Assembly: GCA_021296055.1 (NCBI GenBank)
Contig: JAGWBE010000018.1
Coordinates: 1 to 18,460 of the forward strand
Length of the DNA stretch: 18,460 bases
Direction: 5' to 3'
Source: Dehalococcoidia bacterium
Lineage (GTDB): Bacteria > Chloroflexota > Dehalococcoidia > Lucifugimonadales > Australimonadaceae
The position numbers were made by a program, and so were the translations under genes. Below are positions 1 through 6,770 of the stretch, piece after piece. Positions within the stretch are counted from its first letter, which is position 1. Each line of letters opens with the position of its first letter. Under the pieces are notes generated by a model that worked only from the letters and a program-made list of their open reading frames with translations, searched no databases and had not been told where the DNA came from.

Positions 1-944
1 TCGGTCTCGTCGGCCTCGGCGCCGACGTAGCAATTGCTCGCGAAGTACTCGCTGGGCGTTCGCGTAAGGAAGGGGGCGTCCCAATCGCGATAGAGCGCGT
101 AGTCGCGGTCCATCCGGCCAAGCCAAAAGGGCGCCCAGCCGGTGTTGGCCTCCAGATAGGCGGCGCGCAGGCGGGGGAAGGCCTCGAAGACGCCGCCGCA
201 GATCATGCTGATCATCGCCTTCATCATGCCGATGGGGTGTGAGCAGGCGTGTAGCATCAAGCGGTTGCCGCCAAACTCGGAGCCGTCCTGCCGGTACGCG
301 GAGCCCGTGCCCTCGTGAAAGCCGACGGGGACGTTCAACTCCTCCAAGGTTGACCACAGCTCGGCGTAGTCGGCGCTGTGGAAGGTGACGCCGTTGACGA
401 AGTTGGGGCGCATGTAGACGCCGACGGCGCCCAGTTCATGCACAGCGCGGCGCGCCTCGCGCACGGCTTCTTTCGGGTCATGCTGAGGCACCATAGCGGC
501 GACCTTCATCCGCGCGGGGTCCGCCTGGCAGAAGTCGTAGAGCCAGTTGTTGTAAGCGCGGCAGACAGCCGCCGAGAGCGGGCCGTCCACGCCGTCGAGC
601 CCATTGGGGATATAGAGACAGACGGTGGGATACATCACCGCCACGTCTATCCCTTCCATATCCATCGCCTCCAACTGCGAGGGGCCGTCGTAGCCGCGCT
701 CGCGCATCGGGCGGGTGGCGGCGTCCGTGCGGCTGCTCATTCCGTACATGCGGTGCGGGTTGTCCACGTCGCAGGTGGGAAGGCGGCTGCCCTCGAACAA
801 GAAGGCGCCGCCGCGCTTCCCCGGCGCGCGAGAGATGCGCGGGGCGCGGCCTGCGAAACGAGCGTCGAGATACTCGTCGAACAGGATCGACGGTTCGACG
901 ACGTGCATGTCCGAATCCATCACTTTGTAGCCGTTCTTCGCCAT
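1..944 (-). CDS. Amidohydrolase family 2 (metal-dependent hydrolase), 3' end outside window
   Basis: This reading frame starts at ATG 944 and stays open to the window edge, giving 314 codons with the C-terminus missing. A purine-rich GGGAGAGG lies just upstream of the ATG. It opens with DSDMHVVEP, the N-terminal strand of the amidohydrolase-2 (PF04909) TIM barrel with one metal-type His at residue 14. Later barrel motifs follow: GFHEG (His 210), LMLHACSHP (His 232) and a GVFEAFPRLR/GWAPFWLGRMDRDY block typical of the family. Members hydrolyse or decarboxylate cyclic and aromatic carboxylated substrates; the substrate here cannot be told. The usual late-barrel metal Asp would lie beyond the edge. 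It follows the dienelactone hydrolase and a membrane stress protein on the same strand, so it is probably the third gene of a leftward catabolic unit. Family is secure, reaction is not. Confidence 0.85.
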   Translation of the reverse strand, partial: MAKNGYKVMDSDMHVVEPSILFDEYLDARFAGRAPRISRAPGKRGGAFLFEGSRLPTCDVDNPHRMYGMSSRTDAATRPMRERGYDGPSQLEAMDMEGIDVAVMYPTVCLYIPNGLDGVDGPLSAAVCRAYNNWLYDFCQADPARMKVAAMVPQHDPKEAVREARRAVHELGAVGVYMRPNFVNGVTFHSADYAELWSTLEELNVPVGFHEGTGSAYRQDGSEFGGNRLMLHACSHPIGMMKAMISMICGGVFEAFPRLRAAYLEANTGWAPFWLGRMDRDYALYRDWDAPFLTRTPSEYFASNCYVGAEADET

Positions 945-981
945 ACGCGCCTCTCCCTGGTGCGCGAGCGCCGCTATCGGC

Positions 982-992
982 GGGGGGGGGGG
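982..992. repeat. G11 homopolymer tract between two minus-strand genes
   Basis: Eleven consecutive G on the plus strand (C on the minus strand) lie in the 78-base gap between the stress-protein stop and the amidohydrolase start, about 38 bases upstream of the ATG at 944. Such tracts slip during replication and sequencing, so length may vary among cells or be an assembly artefact. It lies outside any reading frame I support, so it could only affect expression or spacing. Confidence 0.8.
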
Positions 993-1022
993 CCCGCGAC
1001 TTTCGCGCCTTGTGCTCGGGGG

Positions 1023-1580
1023 TCATACGGGCCGGCGGCTCTTGGCCTTGACGGGAAGAAGGACAAACGGGCGGCGCGGCTCCAGTGTGCCGCGGATATC
1101 GCGCGCTTCCGACGCGCCGCTCTCCACCATCGCGCCGCGCGCGCTGTTGCGGTGGCGGCGGCGCACGTCGGCGGCCACTATCCACGCGCCGTTCGCCAAG
1201 CGCTGCTCGTACTCCTCCGCCGCGTCCTGGTCGAGGCCGCGCTCGCCGCCGAACATCACGCCCAACCAGCCGCCGAACGCGGCGCCGAACTTCCAAGCCG
1301 ATACCAGCATCAGCACCTTGATGGCGCTGTCTACGGGCAGGAAGAAGAAAAGCACGACGAACGGCGCTTCGGTGAGCAATGCGCCTGCGACGCCCCACTT
1401 CAATCCCGTCCGCAGCATCGACTCTCCTCTGTGCAGCAGGGGGATGGGGCGACTGAACAACGCGTCGCTCGGCGGCGCGAGGACTCTGACCGCCTCACGG
1501 TCGTAACCGGCCTGCTCCAGCAGGCGACAAGCCGCCTCCGCCCCGCCCCTGCTCGCGAACAGACCGACGATGCTGCTCAT
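1023..1580 (-). CDS. GSP17M/YflT-like stress protein with central hydrophobic segment
   Basis: The 185-aa product has an N-terminal fold (about 1-38, SSIVGLF then AGYDREAVRVLAPP) like the general stress protein 17M/YflT family. A glycine-rich hydrophobic stretch at about 57-110 probably forms two membrane helices. The soluble C-terminal part (about 115-165) contains DQDAAEEYEQRLANGAWIV and a GASEARDI motif, as in low-temperature or general stress proteins. The molecular role of this family is poorly defined. It starts 10 bases after the dienelactone hydrolase stop on the same strand, so translation is probably coupled. The basic tail after residue 165 is not conserved in appearance and may be lineage-specific. 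The assignment rests on pattern recognition only. Confidence 0.6.
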   Translation of the reverse strand: MSSIVGLFASRGGAEAACRLLEQAGYDREAVRVLAPPSDALFSRPIPLLHRGESMLRTGLKWGVAGALLTEAPFVVLFFFLPVDSAIKVLMLVSAWKFGAAFGGWLGVMFGGERGLDQDAAEEYEQRLANGAWIVAADVRRRHRNSARGAMVESGASEARDIRGTLEPRRPFVLLPVKAKSRRPV

Positions 1581-1590
1581 AGCGCTACGC

Positions 1591-2352
1591 TTAGGCCGCC
1601 GCTCCCTTCAGCGTCTCGTCGAAGAAGGCCAGCAGCTTGGGCCAGGCGTCATGCGCCGCGTGTTCGCGGTAGGTGTGCGGGTTGGAGAAGTCCATGAAGG
1701 CGTGCCCTGCCCCGTCGTAGGCGTGGAAGCGGTGCTCCTTGCCGTACTTGGTCAGCGCGTCGTCTATCTGCGCCACCAACTCCGGCGTCGGGTTCGTATC
1801 GTCGTTGCCGAAGAAGCCGATGAGCGGACACGCCACCGCCTCCGCCTGCTCGATGGGCGTGGGGCCTTCGATTCCCCACGGCATCGCCATCGCGGCGGGG
1901 TAGAACATCCCGCCCGCCGCAAGACCCGGCACGCGCGCGGCGGCGAGGAAGACCACGCGCCCGCCCATGCAGAATCCCGTGACGCCGATAGGCGACGCGC
2001 CGATCTCATCGTACTCGCGCAGCAGGTCCAACGTGGCCTGCACGTCGCGCACGATCTCGTCGTCGTTGAACTTGCCCAGCTTCTCCATCAACCGCTGAAG
2101 ACGCTCGGGGCCGGGCGGCATGTCCGCCACTTCGCCCAGGATGTTGTCCTTCTGGCGGTGGTACAAGTTCGGCGCGGCGGCCACGTAGCCCGCGGCGGCT
2201 AGGCGGTCGCACGTCTCCTGGATGAACGCGTCCACGCCTCCGGCGTGCTGAATCACGATCACTCCAGGCGCCAGGCCGCCCGCGTCGGGCCGGGCGACGT
2301 ACACGTCCATGGGGTCTCTGTCCACTTCCAGCGTCACCCAACTGTCCGACAT
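1591..2352 (-). CDS. Dienelactone hydrolase family protein
   Basis: The 253-aa alpha/beta hydrolase carries the Cys-His-Asp triad of the dienelactone hydrolase family (PF01738). The nucleophile elbow GFCMGG puts Cys at 128, FFGNDD gives Asp near 184-185, and DGAGHAFMD gives His 217. Dienelactone hydrolases open dienelactones to maleylacetate in chlorocatechol-type pathways, but the wider family takes many esters and lactones. The frame extends upstream to 2469, but I chose ATG 2352: a TAGGAG ribosome binding site lies 8 bases before it, and the extra 39 residues are low-complexity Ala/Arg/Gly. It is probably the first gene of a leftward unit with the stress protein and amidohydrolase, and its promoter lies in the 130-base gap shared with the divergent amidase operon. 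Confidence 0.9.
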   Translation of the reverse strand: MSDSWVTLEVDRDPMDVYVARPDAGGLAPGVIVIQHAGGVDAFIQETCDRLAAAGYVAAAPNLYHRQKDNILGEVADMPPGPERLQRLMEKLGKFNDDEIVRDVQATLDLLREYDEIGASPIGVTGFCMGGRVVFLAAARVPGLAAGGMFYPAAMAMPWGIEGPTPIEQAEAVACPLIGFFGNDDTNPTPELVAQIDDALTKYGKEHRFHAYDGAGHAFMDFSNPHTYREHAAHDAWPKLLAFFDETLKGAAA

Positions 2353-2482
2353 GGCGCATGCTCCTACCAGGACGCGCAGGTTCACATCACCGTAACAAAC
2401 GCCCGCCGCCCCCGCAACGCCGACCCCCGCTCGCGGGCGGCGCGCCCTTCGTGTACCCTGCGCGCGCACTCAAGGAGGCCGC

Positions 2483-3904
2483 ATGAGCGAACGAGAGGAC
2501 GCCTTCAACCCCGCATGGCGCTGGCGCGAGATGATCGCCGCCAAAGAAGTCTCCCCCGTTGAGGTGACGGAGTTCTACCTGCGCCGCATCGAGGCGCTGA
2601 ACCCGCAGCTGAACGCCTACCTGACGGTGGCCGCCGACCGCGCTCTCGCCGGCGCCAAAACCGCCGAGGACGCAGTCGCGCAAGGCGTCGACCTCGGCCC
2701 GCTCCACGGCGTCCCCATGGGCGTGAAGGACCTGACCGAGACGGGCGGCATTCGCACCACCAACGGCTCGCTCTTCTACAAGGACTACGTGCCCGAGAGG
2801 GACGAGCTGACCGCCGCGCGCCTCCGCGGCGCGGGCGCCGTCATCCTCGGCAAAACCAACACTCCCGAGTTCGGCCACTCCGCCACGACCGAGAATATGC
2901 TCGGCGAGCCGTGCCGCAATCCGTGGGACACGGAGCGCTCCCCCGGCGGCTCTAGCGGCGGCACGGCGGCGGGCCTGGCGGCGGGGATGCATCCGCTCGC
3001 CACCGGCTCCGACGGCGGCGGTTCTATCCGCATCCCCGCCAGCATGTCCGGCGTCTACGGCATCAAGCCCACGCAGGGCCGGGTCGCCCGCCCCTACTAC
3101 GCGCCCGGCGGTTGGCGCCCCTTCTCCTGCAACGGGCCGATGTCCAACACCGTGCGCGACTCCGCCATCCTGCTCGGCGTCATGGCTGGATACGACGCCT
3201 CCGACCCGCCCTCCATACCCGGCCCGTCGCCCGACTTCACCGCCGGGCTGGACGACGGCGTGGCGGGCCTGCGCATCGGCTGGAGCGCCGACCTGGGCAG
3301 CGTGCCCGTCGACCCCGAGGTGCGCCGCATCGCCGAGTCCGCCGCCCTGGCGTTCGGAGACCTGGGCGCGCACGTCGAGGAGGCGGCGCTCAACATCGAC
3401 CACGAAAGGGTGTTCAATACGTGGGAGACCATCTGGTTGTCCGACATGGCCGCCAACTATGGCCGCTACTACGAACAACGCCCCGACGACCTAACGCCCT
3501 CGCTCCGGGAGCAGATAGCGCGCGGCCTCGCCTTCCGGGGGACGGACATATCCCTCGCGCTCCGCGAGCTGGAGTGGCTGCGCTTTGAGATCAAAGAAGC
3601 AGTGGGGCGCTACGACCTGCTGCTGACGCCCACGATGGCGACGGCGGCCTTCCCTATCGGCCAACGCCCCGCCGTCATCGACGGGCAAGCCGTGGAGCCG
3701 TGGTGGGGATTCACCCCCTTCTCCTATCCCATCAATCTGAGCGGACACCCCGCCGCCAGCATCCCATGCGGCTTCACGAGCGAGGGTTTGCCCGTCGGCC
3801 TGCACGTCATCGGCCAACACGCGGACGAGGCGGCGGTGCTCCGCGCGTCCGCCGCGTTCGAGCAGGCACGGCCCTGGGCGGGGCGTCGCCCGCCCGTCAG
3901 CTAG
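2483..3904 (+). CDS. Amidase signature family enzyme (first of two)
   Basis: The 473-aa protein has a complete amidase signature core (PF01425). The Ser-cisSer-Lys triad is Lys 82 (GVPMGVKDL), Ser 157 in GGSSGG and Ser 181 in GGSIRIPA; the 24-residue spacing between the serines matches the family. Such enzymes hydrolyse carboxylic amides to acid and ammonia. The C-terminal part (about 380-460) has the usual TPFSYPINLSGHPAASIPCG substrate-side block. A GGAGG ribosome binding site lies 4 bases before the ATG. It leads a four-gene operon with a GatC/AtzG-like small protein, a second amidase and a cupin. No GatB is present, so a role in tRNA amidation is not indicated. The substrate is unknown. 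Confidence 0.92.
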   Translation: MSEREDAFNPAWRWREMIAAKEVSPVEVTEFYLRRIEALNPQLNAYLTVAADRALAGAKTAEDAVAQGVDLGPLHGVPMGVKDLTETGGIRTTNGSLFYKDYVPERDELTAARLRGAGAVILGKTNTPEFGHSATTENMLGEPCRNPWDTERSPGGSSGGTAAGLAAGMHPLATGSDGGGSIRIPASMSGVYGIKPTQGRVARPYYAPGGWRPFSCNGPMSNTVRDSAILLGVMAGYDASDPPSIPGPSPDFTAGLDDGVAGLRIGWSADLGSVPVDPEVRRIAESAALAFGDLGAHVEEAALNIDHERVFNTWETIWLSDMAANYGRYYEQRPDDLTPSLREQIARGLAFRGTDISLALRELEWLRFEIKEAVGRYDLLLTPTMATAAFPIGQRPAVIDGQAVEPWWGFTPFSYPINLSGHPAASIPCGFTSEGLPVGLHVIGQHADEAAVLRASAAFEQARPWAGRRPPVS

Positions 3905-3919
3905 AGAACAGGAGGCGCC

Positions 3920-4105
3920 ATGGACGCGCTCGATTCGGTGCTCGCCTTGGCGGGCTTGGAGTTGCAGCCGCAGGAGGCGGACAGGCTCAGGCGCCAGTAC
4001 GACTCCTATCGCGAATCGCTCAGGCCGCTCTTCGAGGCCGACCTGAGCGACGAGGAAGTCGCAGGCCGGTTCGTGCCCGACGCGGAGGCGCGCCATGACG
4101 AGTAA
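3920..4105 (+). CDS. Small GatC/AtzG-like putative amidase partner protein
   Basis: This 61-aa, highly charged protein has a strong GGAGG site 4 bases before ATG 3920 and lies between two amidase genes. It overlaps the second amidase by 11 bases. Its layout is a helix LDSVLALAGLELQ, a second helix QEADRLRRQYDSYRESLRPL, and an acidic tail ending in GRFVPD. That resembles GatC-type amidase adaptors and AtzG (DUF4089), the small subunit that stabilises the amidase AtzE in cyanuric acid degradation; both families end in a segment that packs along the amidase. The similarity is structural and positional, judged by eye at low identity. I infer that it binds one or both flanking amidases, most likely the overlapping downstream one. 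No catalytic residues are expected. Confidence 0.6.
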   Translation: MDALDSVLALAGLELQPQEADRLRRQYDSYRESLRPLFEADLSDEEVAGRFVPDAEARHDE

Positions 4106-5501
4106 GCCCCTCCACTACTTGACCATCGGCGAGGCCGCGCCCCTCATCGAGTCGAAGCAGCTCTCTCCCGTTGAGCTGACGCAGGCGTACCTCGAGCGCA
4201 TCGACCGCCTCGACGGCGTGCTCGCCTCCTACCTCACGCTTACCGCCGACCGCGCCCTGGTGGACGCGCGCGCCGCAGAGGCGGAAATCGCGGGCGGCAG
4301 CTACCGCGGCCCCCTGCACGGCGTTCCCATCGGCCTCAAAGACCTGTTCGACACGGCGGGCATCGAGACGACGGGGCAGTCGCGCGTGCTATCCGGGCGC
4401 GTCCCGGACGAGGATTCCGCGCCGGCGGCCAAGTTGCGCGAGGCGGGCACGGTGCTGCTCGGCAAGCTCACGATGTTCGAGTTTGCTCTGGGCGGCCCCG
4501 ACACCAGCCTCTACGAGATATCCAAGAATCCGTGGGACACCACCAAGGCGTCCGGCGGCTCCAGCAGCGGTTCGGGAACTGCCGTGGCGGCGGGACTGTG
4601 CATGGCCGCTCTCGGCTCCGACACCGGCGGTTCTATTCGCATACCCGCCGCCTACTGCGGCATCGTCGGCATCAAGCCCACCTACGGGCGGGTGAGCCGG
4701 CGCGGCGTGCTGCCCCTCGCATGGTCGCTCGACCACTGCGGACCGATGACGTGGACGGTGGAGGACTCCGCCATCGTTCTCCAGGCCATCGCCGGGCACG
4801 ACCACGGCGACCCTACCTCCTCCACTCTTCCCGTCCCCGACTACCGCGCCTCCCTCGGCGGCGACCTGAACGGGCTGGTCATCGGCGTTCCACGCGAGTA
4901 CATCGCCCGCCCCGGCGTCGGACTCGACCCTGAAGTGGGCGAGTCCTTCGATGCGGCGCTGAGCGCGTTGGAGGGCTTGGGCGCGTCCGTCGAGGAGGTC
5001 AGCATCCCAGGCCTGGAATGGGCGACGGTGGCCAACTCGATGATCATGATCACCGAGGCGTGGTCGTACCACGAACCGAACCTGAAAGCGCGCCCACAGG
5101 ACTACGGCGACACGGCGCGCGCCTGCTTCGTCCTGGGCGGCGGCTTCACCTCCGGCGACTACCAGCTAGGCATGCGCGCACGCAGCCGTCTGCGCCGCGA
5201 GTACGCGCAGGCGATGGAGCGCGTGGACTTGATCGCCACGCCCACGATGGCTACGCCCGCAGGCGACGCCGACTACGACCTGCTGCCTGTGCTGATGATC
5301 GAGAACTTCATGGGGCCGATGAATCTCACCGGGATGCCGGCGCTGTCCGTCCCCTCCGGCTTCAACAGCGGCGGCCTGCCCATTGGTCTGCAACTCGCCG
5401 GCCGCCCGTTCGACGAATCCACCGTGCTGCGCGCGGGCCACGCCTTCGAGGCGCAGGCGGGGCTGCTCGACAAGCGCCCGCCTGTGGAAGACCTAGCGTG
5501 A
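4095..5501 (+). CDS. Amidase signature family enzyme (second of two)
   Basis: The 468-aa amidase has the full triad: Lys 82 (GVPIGLKDL), Ser 156 in GGSSSGSG and Ser 180 in DTGGSIRIPA. Its DTGGSIR and GIVGIKPTYGRVSRRG blocks are closer to the GatA/AtzE style than those of the first amidase, which has DGGGSIR. Start ATG 4095 lies inside the end of the small GatC/AtzG-like gene, with GAGGCG upstream, so the two are probably translated together and assembled as a complex. The stop overlaps the cupin start (GTGA). Two divergent amidases in one operon could act on successive amide bonds of one substrate, or form a heteromer; neither is shown by sequence. Confidence 0.92.
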   Translation: MTSKPLHYLTIGEAAPLIESKQLSPVELTQAYLERIDRLDGVLASYLTLTADRALVDARAAEAEIAGGSYRGPLHGVPIGLKDLFDTAGIETTGQSRVLSGRVPDEDSAPAAKLREAGTVLLGKLTMFEFALGGPDTSLYEISKNPWDTTKASGGSSSGSGTAVAAGLCMAALGSDTGGSIRIPAAYCGIVGIKPTYGRVSRRGVLPLAWSLDHCGPMTWTVEDSAIVLQAIAGHDHGDPTSSTLPVPDYRASLGGDLNGLVIGVPREYIARPGVGLDPEVGESFDAALSALEGLGASVEEVSIPGLEWATVANSMIMITEAWSYHEPNLKARPQDYGDTARACFVLGGGFTSGDYQLGMRARSRLRREYAQAMERVDLIATPTMATPAGDADYDLLPVLMIENFMGPMNLTGMPALSVPSGFNSGGLPIGLQLAGRPFDESTVLRAGHAFEAQAGLLDKRPPVEDLA

Positions 5502-5866
5502 CCTCCCCTACCCGCCCCGAATCGGAGCGCAACGACGTGTTCGACGTGCTCCAGGTCGCGCGCGGCACGGAGTTGGAGGACATCGTCGGCGCCGACGTGG
5601 TCGGCGTCGAGCCGCACAGCACGTCCCAGATCCACCGCCACAACCTGGCCGAGACCGTCCTCTTCATCCTCGCAGGCTCGGGAACCGTGCGCGTCGGCGA
5701 GCAGGATGTGCCCGTGCGCGAAGGCGACCGCGTGCTCATCCCCAAGGGGACATACCACGGCGTCCGGACGGGCGCGGAGACGCTGCGCTTCCTCTCGGTG
5801 CAGAGCCCGCCCATCCTCAACCGAGCGCGCGACACGCTCGACCTAGAGCCGTTAGCAGAGGAGTAG
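5498..5866 (+). CDS. Single-domain cupin protein
   Basis: The 122-aa protein starts at GTG 5498, which shares bases with the stop of the second amidase, so translation is coupled. A longer in-frame extension to 5018 is open but lies wholly within the amidase gene in another frame, so I reject it. Cupin motif 1 is present with His 46, His 48 and Glu 52 (HRHNLAE), and motif 2 is GDRVLIPKGTYH with His 87. These would bind one divalent metal. Small cupins of this type serve as dioxygenases, isomerases, sugar-acid binders or regulators, so no reaction can be assigned. Its position at the end of the amidase operon suggests a role with the same substrate. Confidence 0.85.
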   Translation: MTSPTRPESERNDVFDVLQVARGTELEDIVGADVVGVEPHSTSQIHRHNLAETVLFILAGSGTVRVGEQDVPVREGDRVLIPKGTYHGVRTGAETLRFLSVQSPPILNRARDTLDLEPLAEE

Positions 5867-5891
5867 CGGGGGCGGGCGCGCCGGATGGGGC

Positions 5892-6107
5892 TTAGCCTGC
5901 GATGGCGCTCACGCCAGACAACCGCACCGTGCCAAGGTCGGATGTGGCGGAGCGCTTCGAGAGGCACAGCATCTCAATGCCAACCACCTCGTTCGCCTCG
6001 TTGTAGTCCAGCACCACGCCGGGCGCAATTTCCTCCGACTCGACGATGCGGGATTCGTCCAGCCGCAGGTACAGAGCGTCCGCCTGCTTGTCAACGCTCA
6101 GATTCAT
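5892..6107 (-). CDS. DUF2283 protein, probable antitoxin partner of the DUF4258 gene
   Basis: The 71-aa product carries the DUF2283 pattern: an N-terminal strand MNLSVD, then DALYLRLDE, ESEEIAPGVVLDY and VVGIEML. I chose ATG 6107 rather than a further-upstream in-frame start because it forms an ATGA overlap with the stop of the DUF4258 gene and matches the usual start of the family. DUF2283 proteins are small and often sit next to DUF4258 or RelE-like genes, and have been proposed as antitoxins on that basis. The order here, toxin-like gene first, is the one commonly seen for this pair. The last 15-20 residues overlap one copy of a 15-bp repeat. Confidence 0.8.
   Translation of the reverse strand: MNLSVDKQADALYLRLDESRIVESEEIAPGVVLDYNEANEVVGIEMLCLSKRSATSDLGTVRLSGVSAIAG
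5902..5916. repeat. 15-bp repeat, left copy
   Basis: ATGGCGCTCACGCCA here is identical to bases 6734-6748. The left copy lies inside the 3' end of the DUF2283 gene. The two copies are in direct orientation, 832 bases apart, and bracket the antitoxin/DUF4258/DUF2283 cassette. A 15-bp match in GC-rich DNA of this length can arise by chance. Confidence 0.6.
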
Positions 6108-6355
6108 AGCACTCTTCGCATCCTGCGGTCGAAGTATACGCTCACGATGCTCCACGGCGCAATATTAGTGCTGACAACGACTCTCAGCACACGGTCGTCG
6201 TTCTCCGGGATACGGCGGAAGAACAGCTCCACGCTAGAGTCTTCGCGATCTCGAGTGGTGAGGTTTGGTTCGAACACTGTCCTCTCTATCCACTCGCTGA
6301 GAATCTCCCGTTCCTCCATGGCGCGAAGAGCGTGGCGAGTGCATATCAAGCGCAA
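6104..6355 (-). CDS. DUF4258 protein, probable toxin-like partner
   Basis: The 83-aa protein opens with a conserved HAL...RAMEERE helix and continues with ILSEWIERTVFEP and late strands RVLRVVVS and SIVSVYFDRR, the DUF4258 layout that resembles a compact RelE-like fold. It starts at TTG 6355, supported by a TAGGA site 8 bases upstream; no in-frame ATG precedes the conserved His. Its stop overlaps the DUF2283 start as ATGA, giving strict coupling. Upstream by 32 bases is a VapB-like antitoxin gene on the same strand, so three small genes form one cassette. RNase toxicity is an inference from fold resemblance and pairing; no activity is shown by the sequence. Confidence 0.75.
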   Translation of the reverse strand: MRLICTRHALRAMEEREILSEWIERTVFEPNLTTRDREDSSVELFFRRIPENDDRVLRVVVSTNIAPWSIVSVYFDRRMRRVL

Positions 6356-6387
6356 CGGGGCAGTCCTATCATAGACTTAGCGCAGGG

Positions 6388-6660
6388 TCATGTCCGGGAC
6401 GACCGACCCTCGCCCTGCCCGCTGAACTCCTGAACCGCCAGTTCGTCGTTGAGCTGGTTGAACCTGAGCGAATCGATGCCAGGCTGGAAACGGCCTGGCA
6501 GAGGCGCCACACGGAAGACTGCCCTGTTCACAGGCGGCTCAGATGACAGCCCTCGGCGCAGAGCGTCGTTGACGGCCTGCTCGAACGAAAGGCCGAGCAA
6601 CTGCGCCCGCTGCCTGAGTGTCTGGGCGATGTCGTCGTCAAGGGCAAGCGTTACTCGCAT
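6388..6660 (-). CDS. VapB-like ribbon-helix-helix antitoxin without an adjacent toxin
   Basis: The 90-aa protein starts MRVTLALDDDIAQTL, a ribbon-helix-helix DNA-binding fold (about 1-38), followed by a toxin-wrapping tail with PLPGRFQPGIDSLRF and LNDELAVQEF, typical of VapB antitoxins. I chose ATG 6660 because the longer frame to 6921 adds sequence with no family resemblance. No convincing ribosome binding site is visible. VapB is normally followed at once by a PIN-domain VapC ribonuclease. Here the next gene, 32 bases on, is DUF4258, and no PIN-like frame exists nearby. It may be an orphan antitoxin, or a repressor now serving the DUF4258/DUF2283 pair. Confidence 0.78.
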   Translation of the reverse strand: MRVTLALDDDIAQTLRQRAQLLGLSFEQAVNDALRRGLSSEPPVNRAVFRVAPLPGRFQPGIDSLRFNQLNDELAVQEFSGQGEGRSSRT

Positions 6661-6733
6661 AGAGGCATCATGATGTTTCGGCAAGGTAATTGCAAGATAG
6701 CAGGAGGCCGCAGGCTGGCTGCGGGGCGCACCT

Positions 6734-6749
6734 ATGGCGCTCACGCCAT
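6734..6749. repeat. 15-bp repeat, right copy, with perfect 6-bp hairpin
   Basis: The right copy of the repeat lies upstream of the VapB-like gene. One extra base completes a palindrome, ATGGCG-CTCA-CGCCAT. It could be an operator for the ribbon-helix-helix protein, a short terminator stem after the sterol-reductase-like gene (its stop is at 6771), or a trace of insertion; there is no T tract to favour a terminator. Confidence 0.5.
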
Positions 6750-6770
6750 GCGCCTCTGCGAAGCCTCCCC

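Noticed and set aside
378..1697. Long plus-strand open frame of 439 codons
   Set aside because: It lies opposite the amidohydrolase and stress-protein genes, its product is Arg/His/Ala low-complexity sequence with no family pattern, and the minus-strand genes have clear motifs. It is a GC-rich antisense shadow.
5018..5497. In-frame N-terminal extension of the cupin gene
   Set aside because: It overlaps the second amidase in another frame and encodes Arg-rich sequence; the GTG at 5498 overlapping the amidase stop is the natural start.
2483..5501. Reading the amidases and small protein as GatA/GatC of the tRNA amidotransferase
   Set aside because: There is no gatB, there are two diverged amidases, and the operon carries a cupin and faces other catabolic genes. 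A degradative role fits better.
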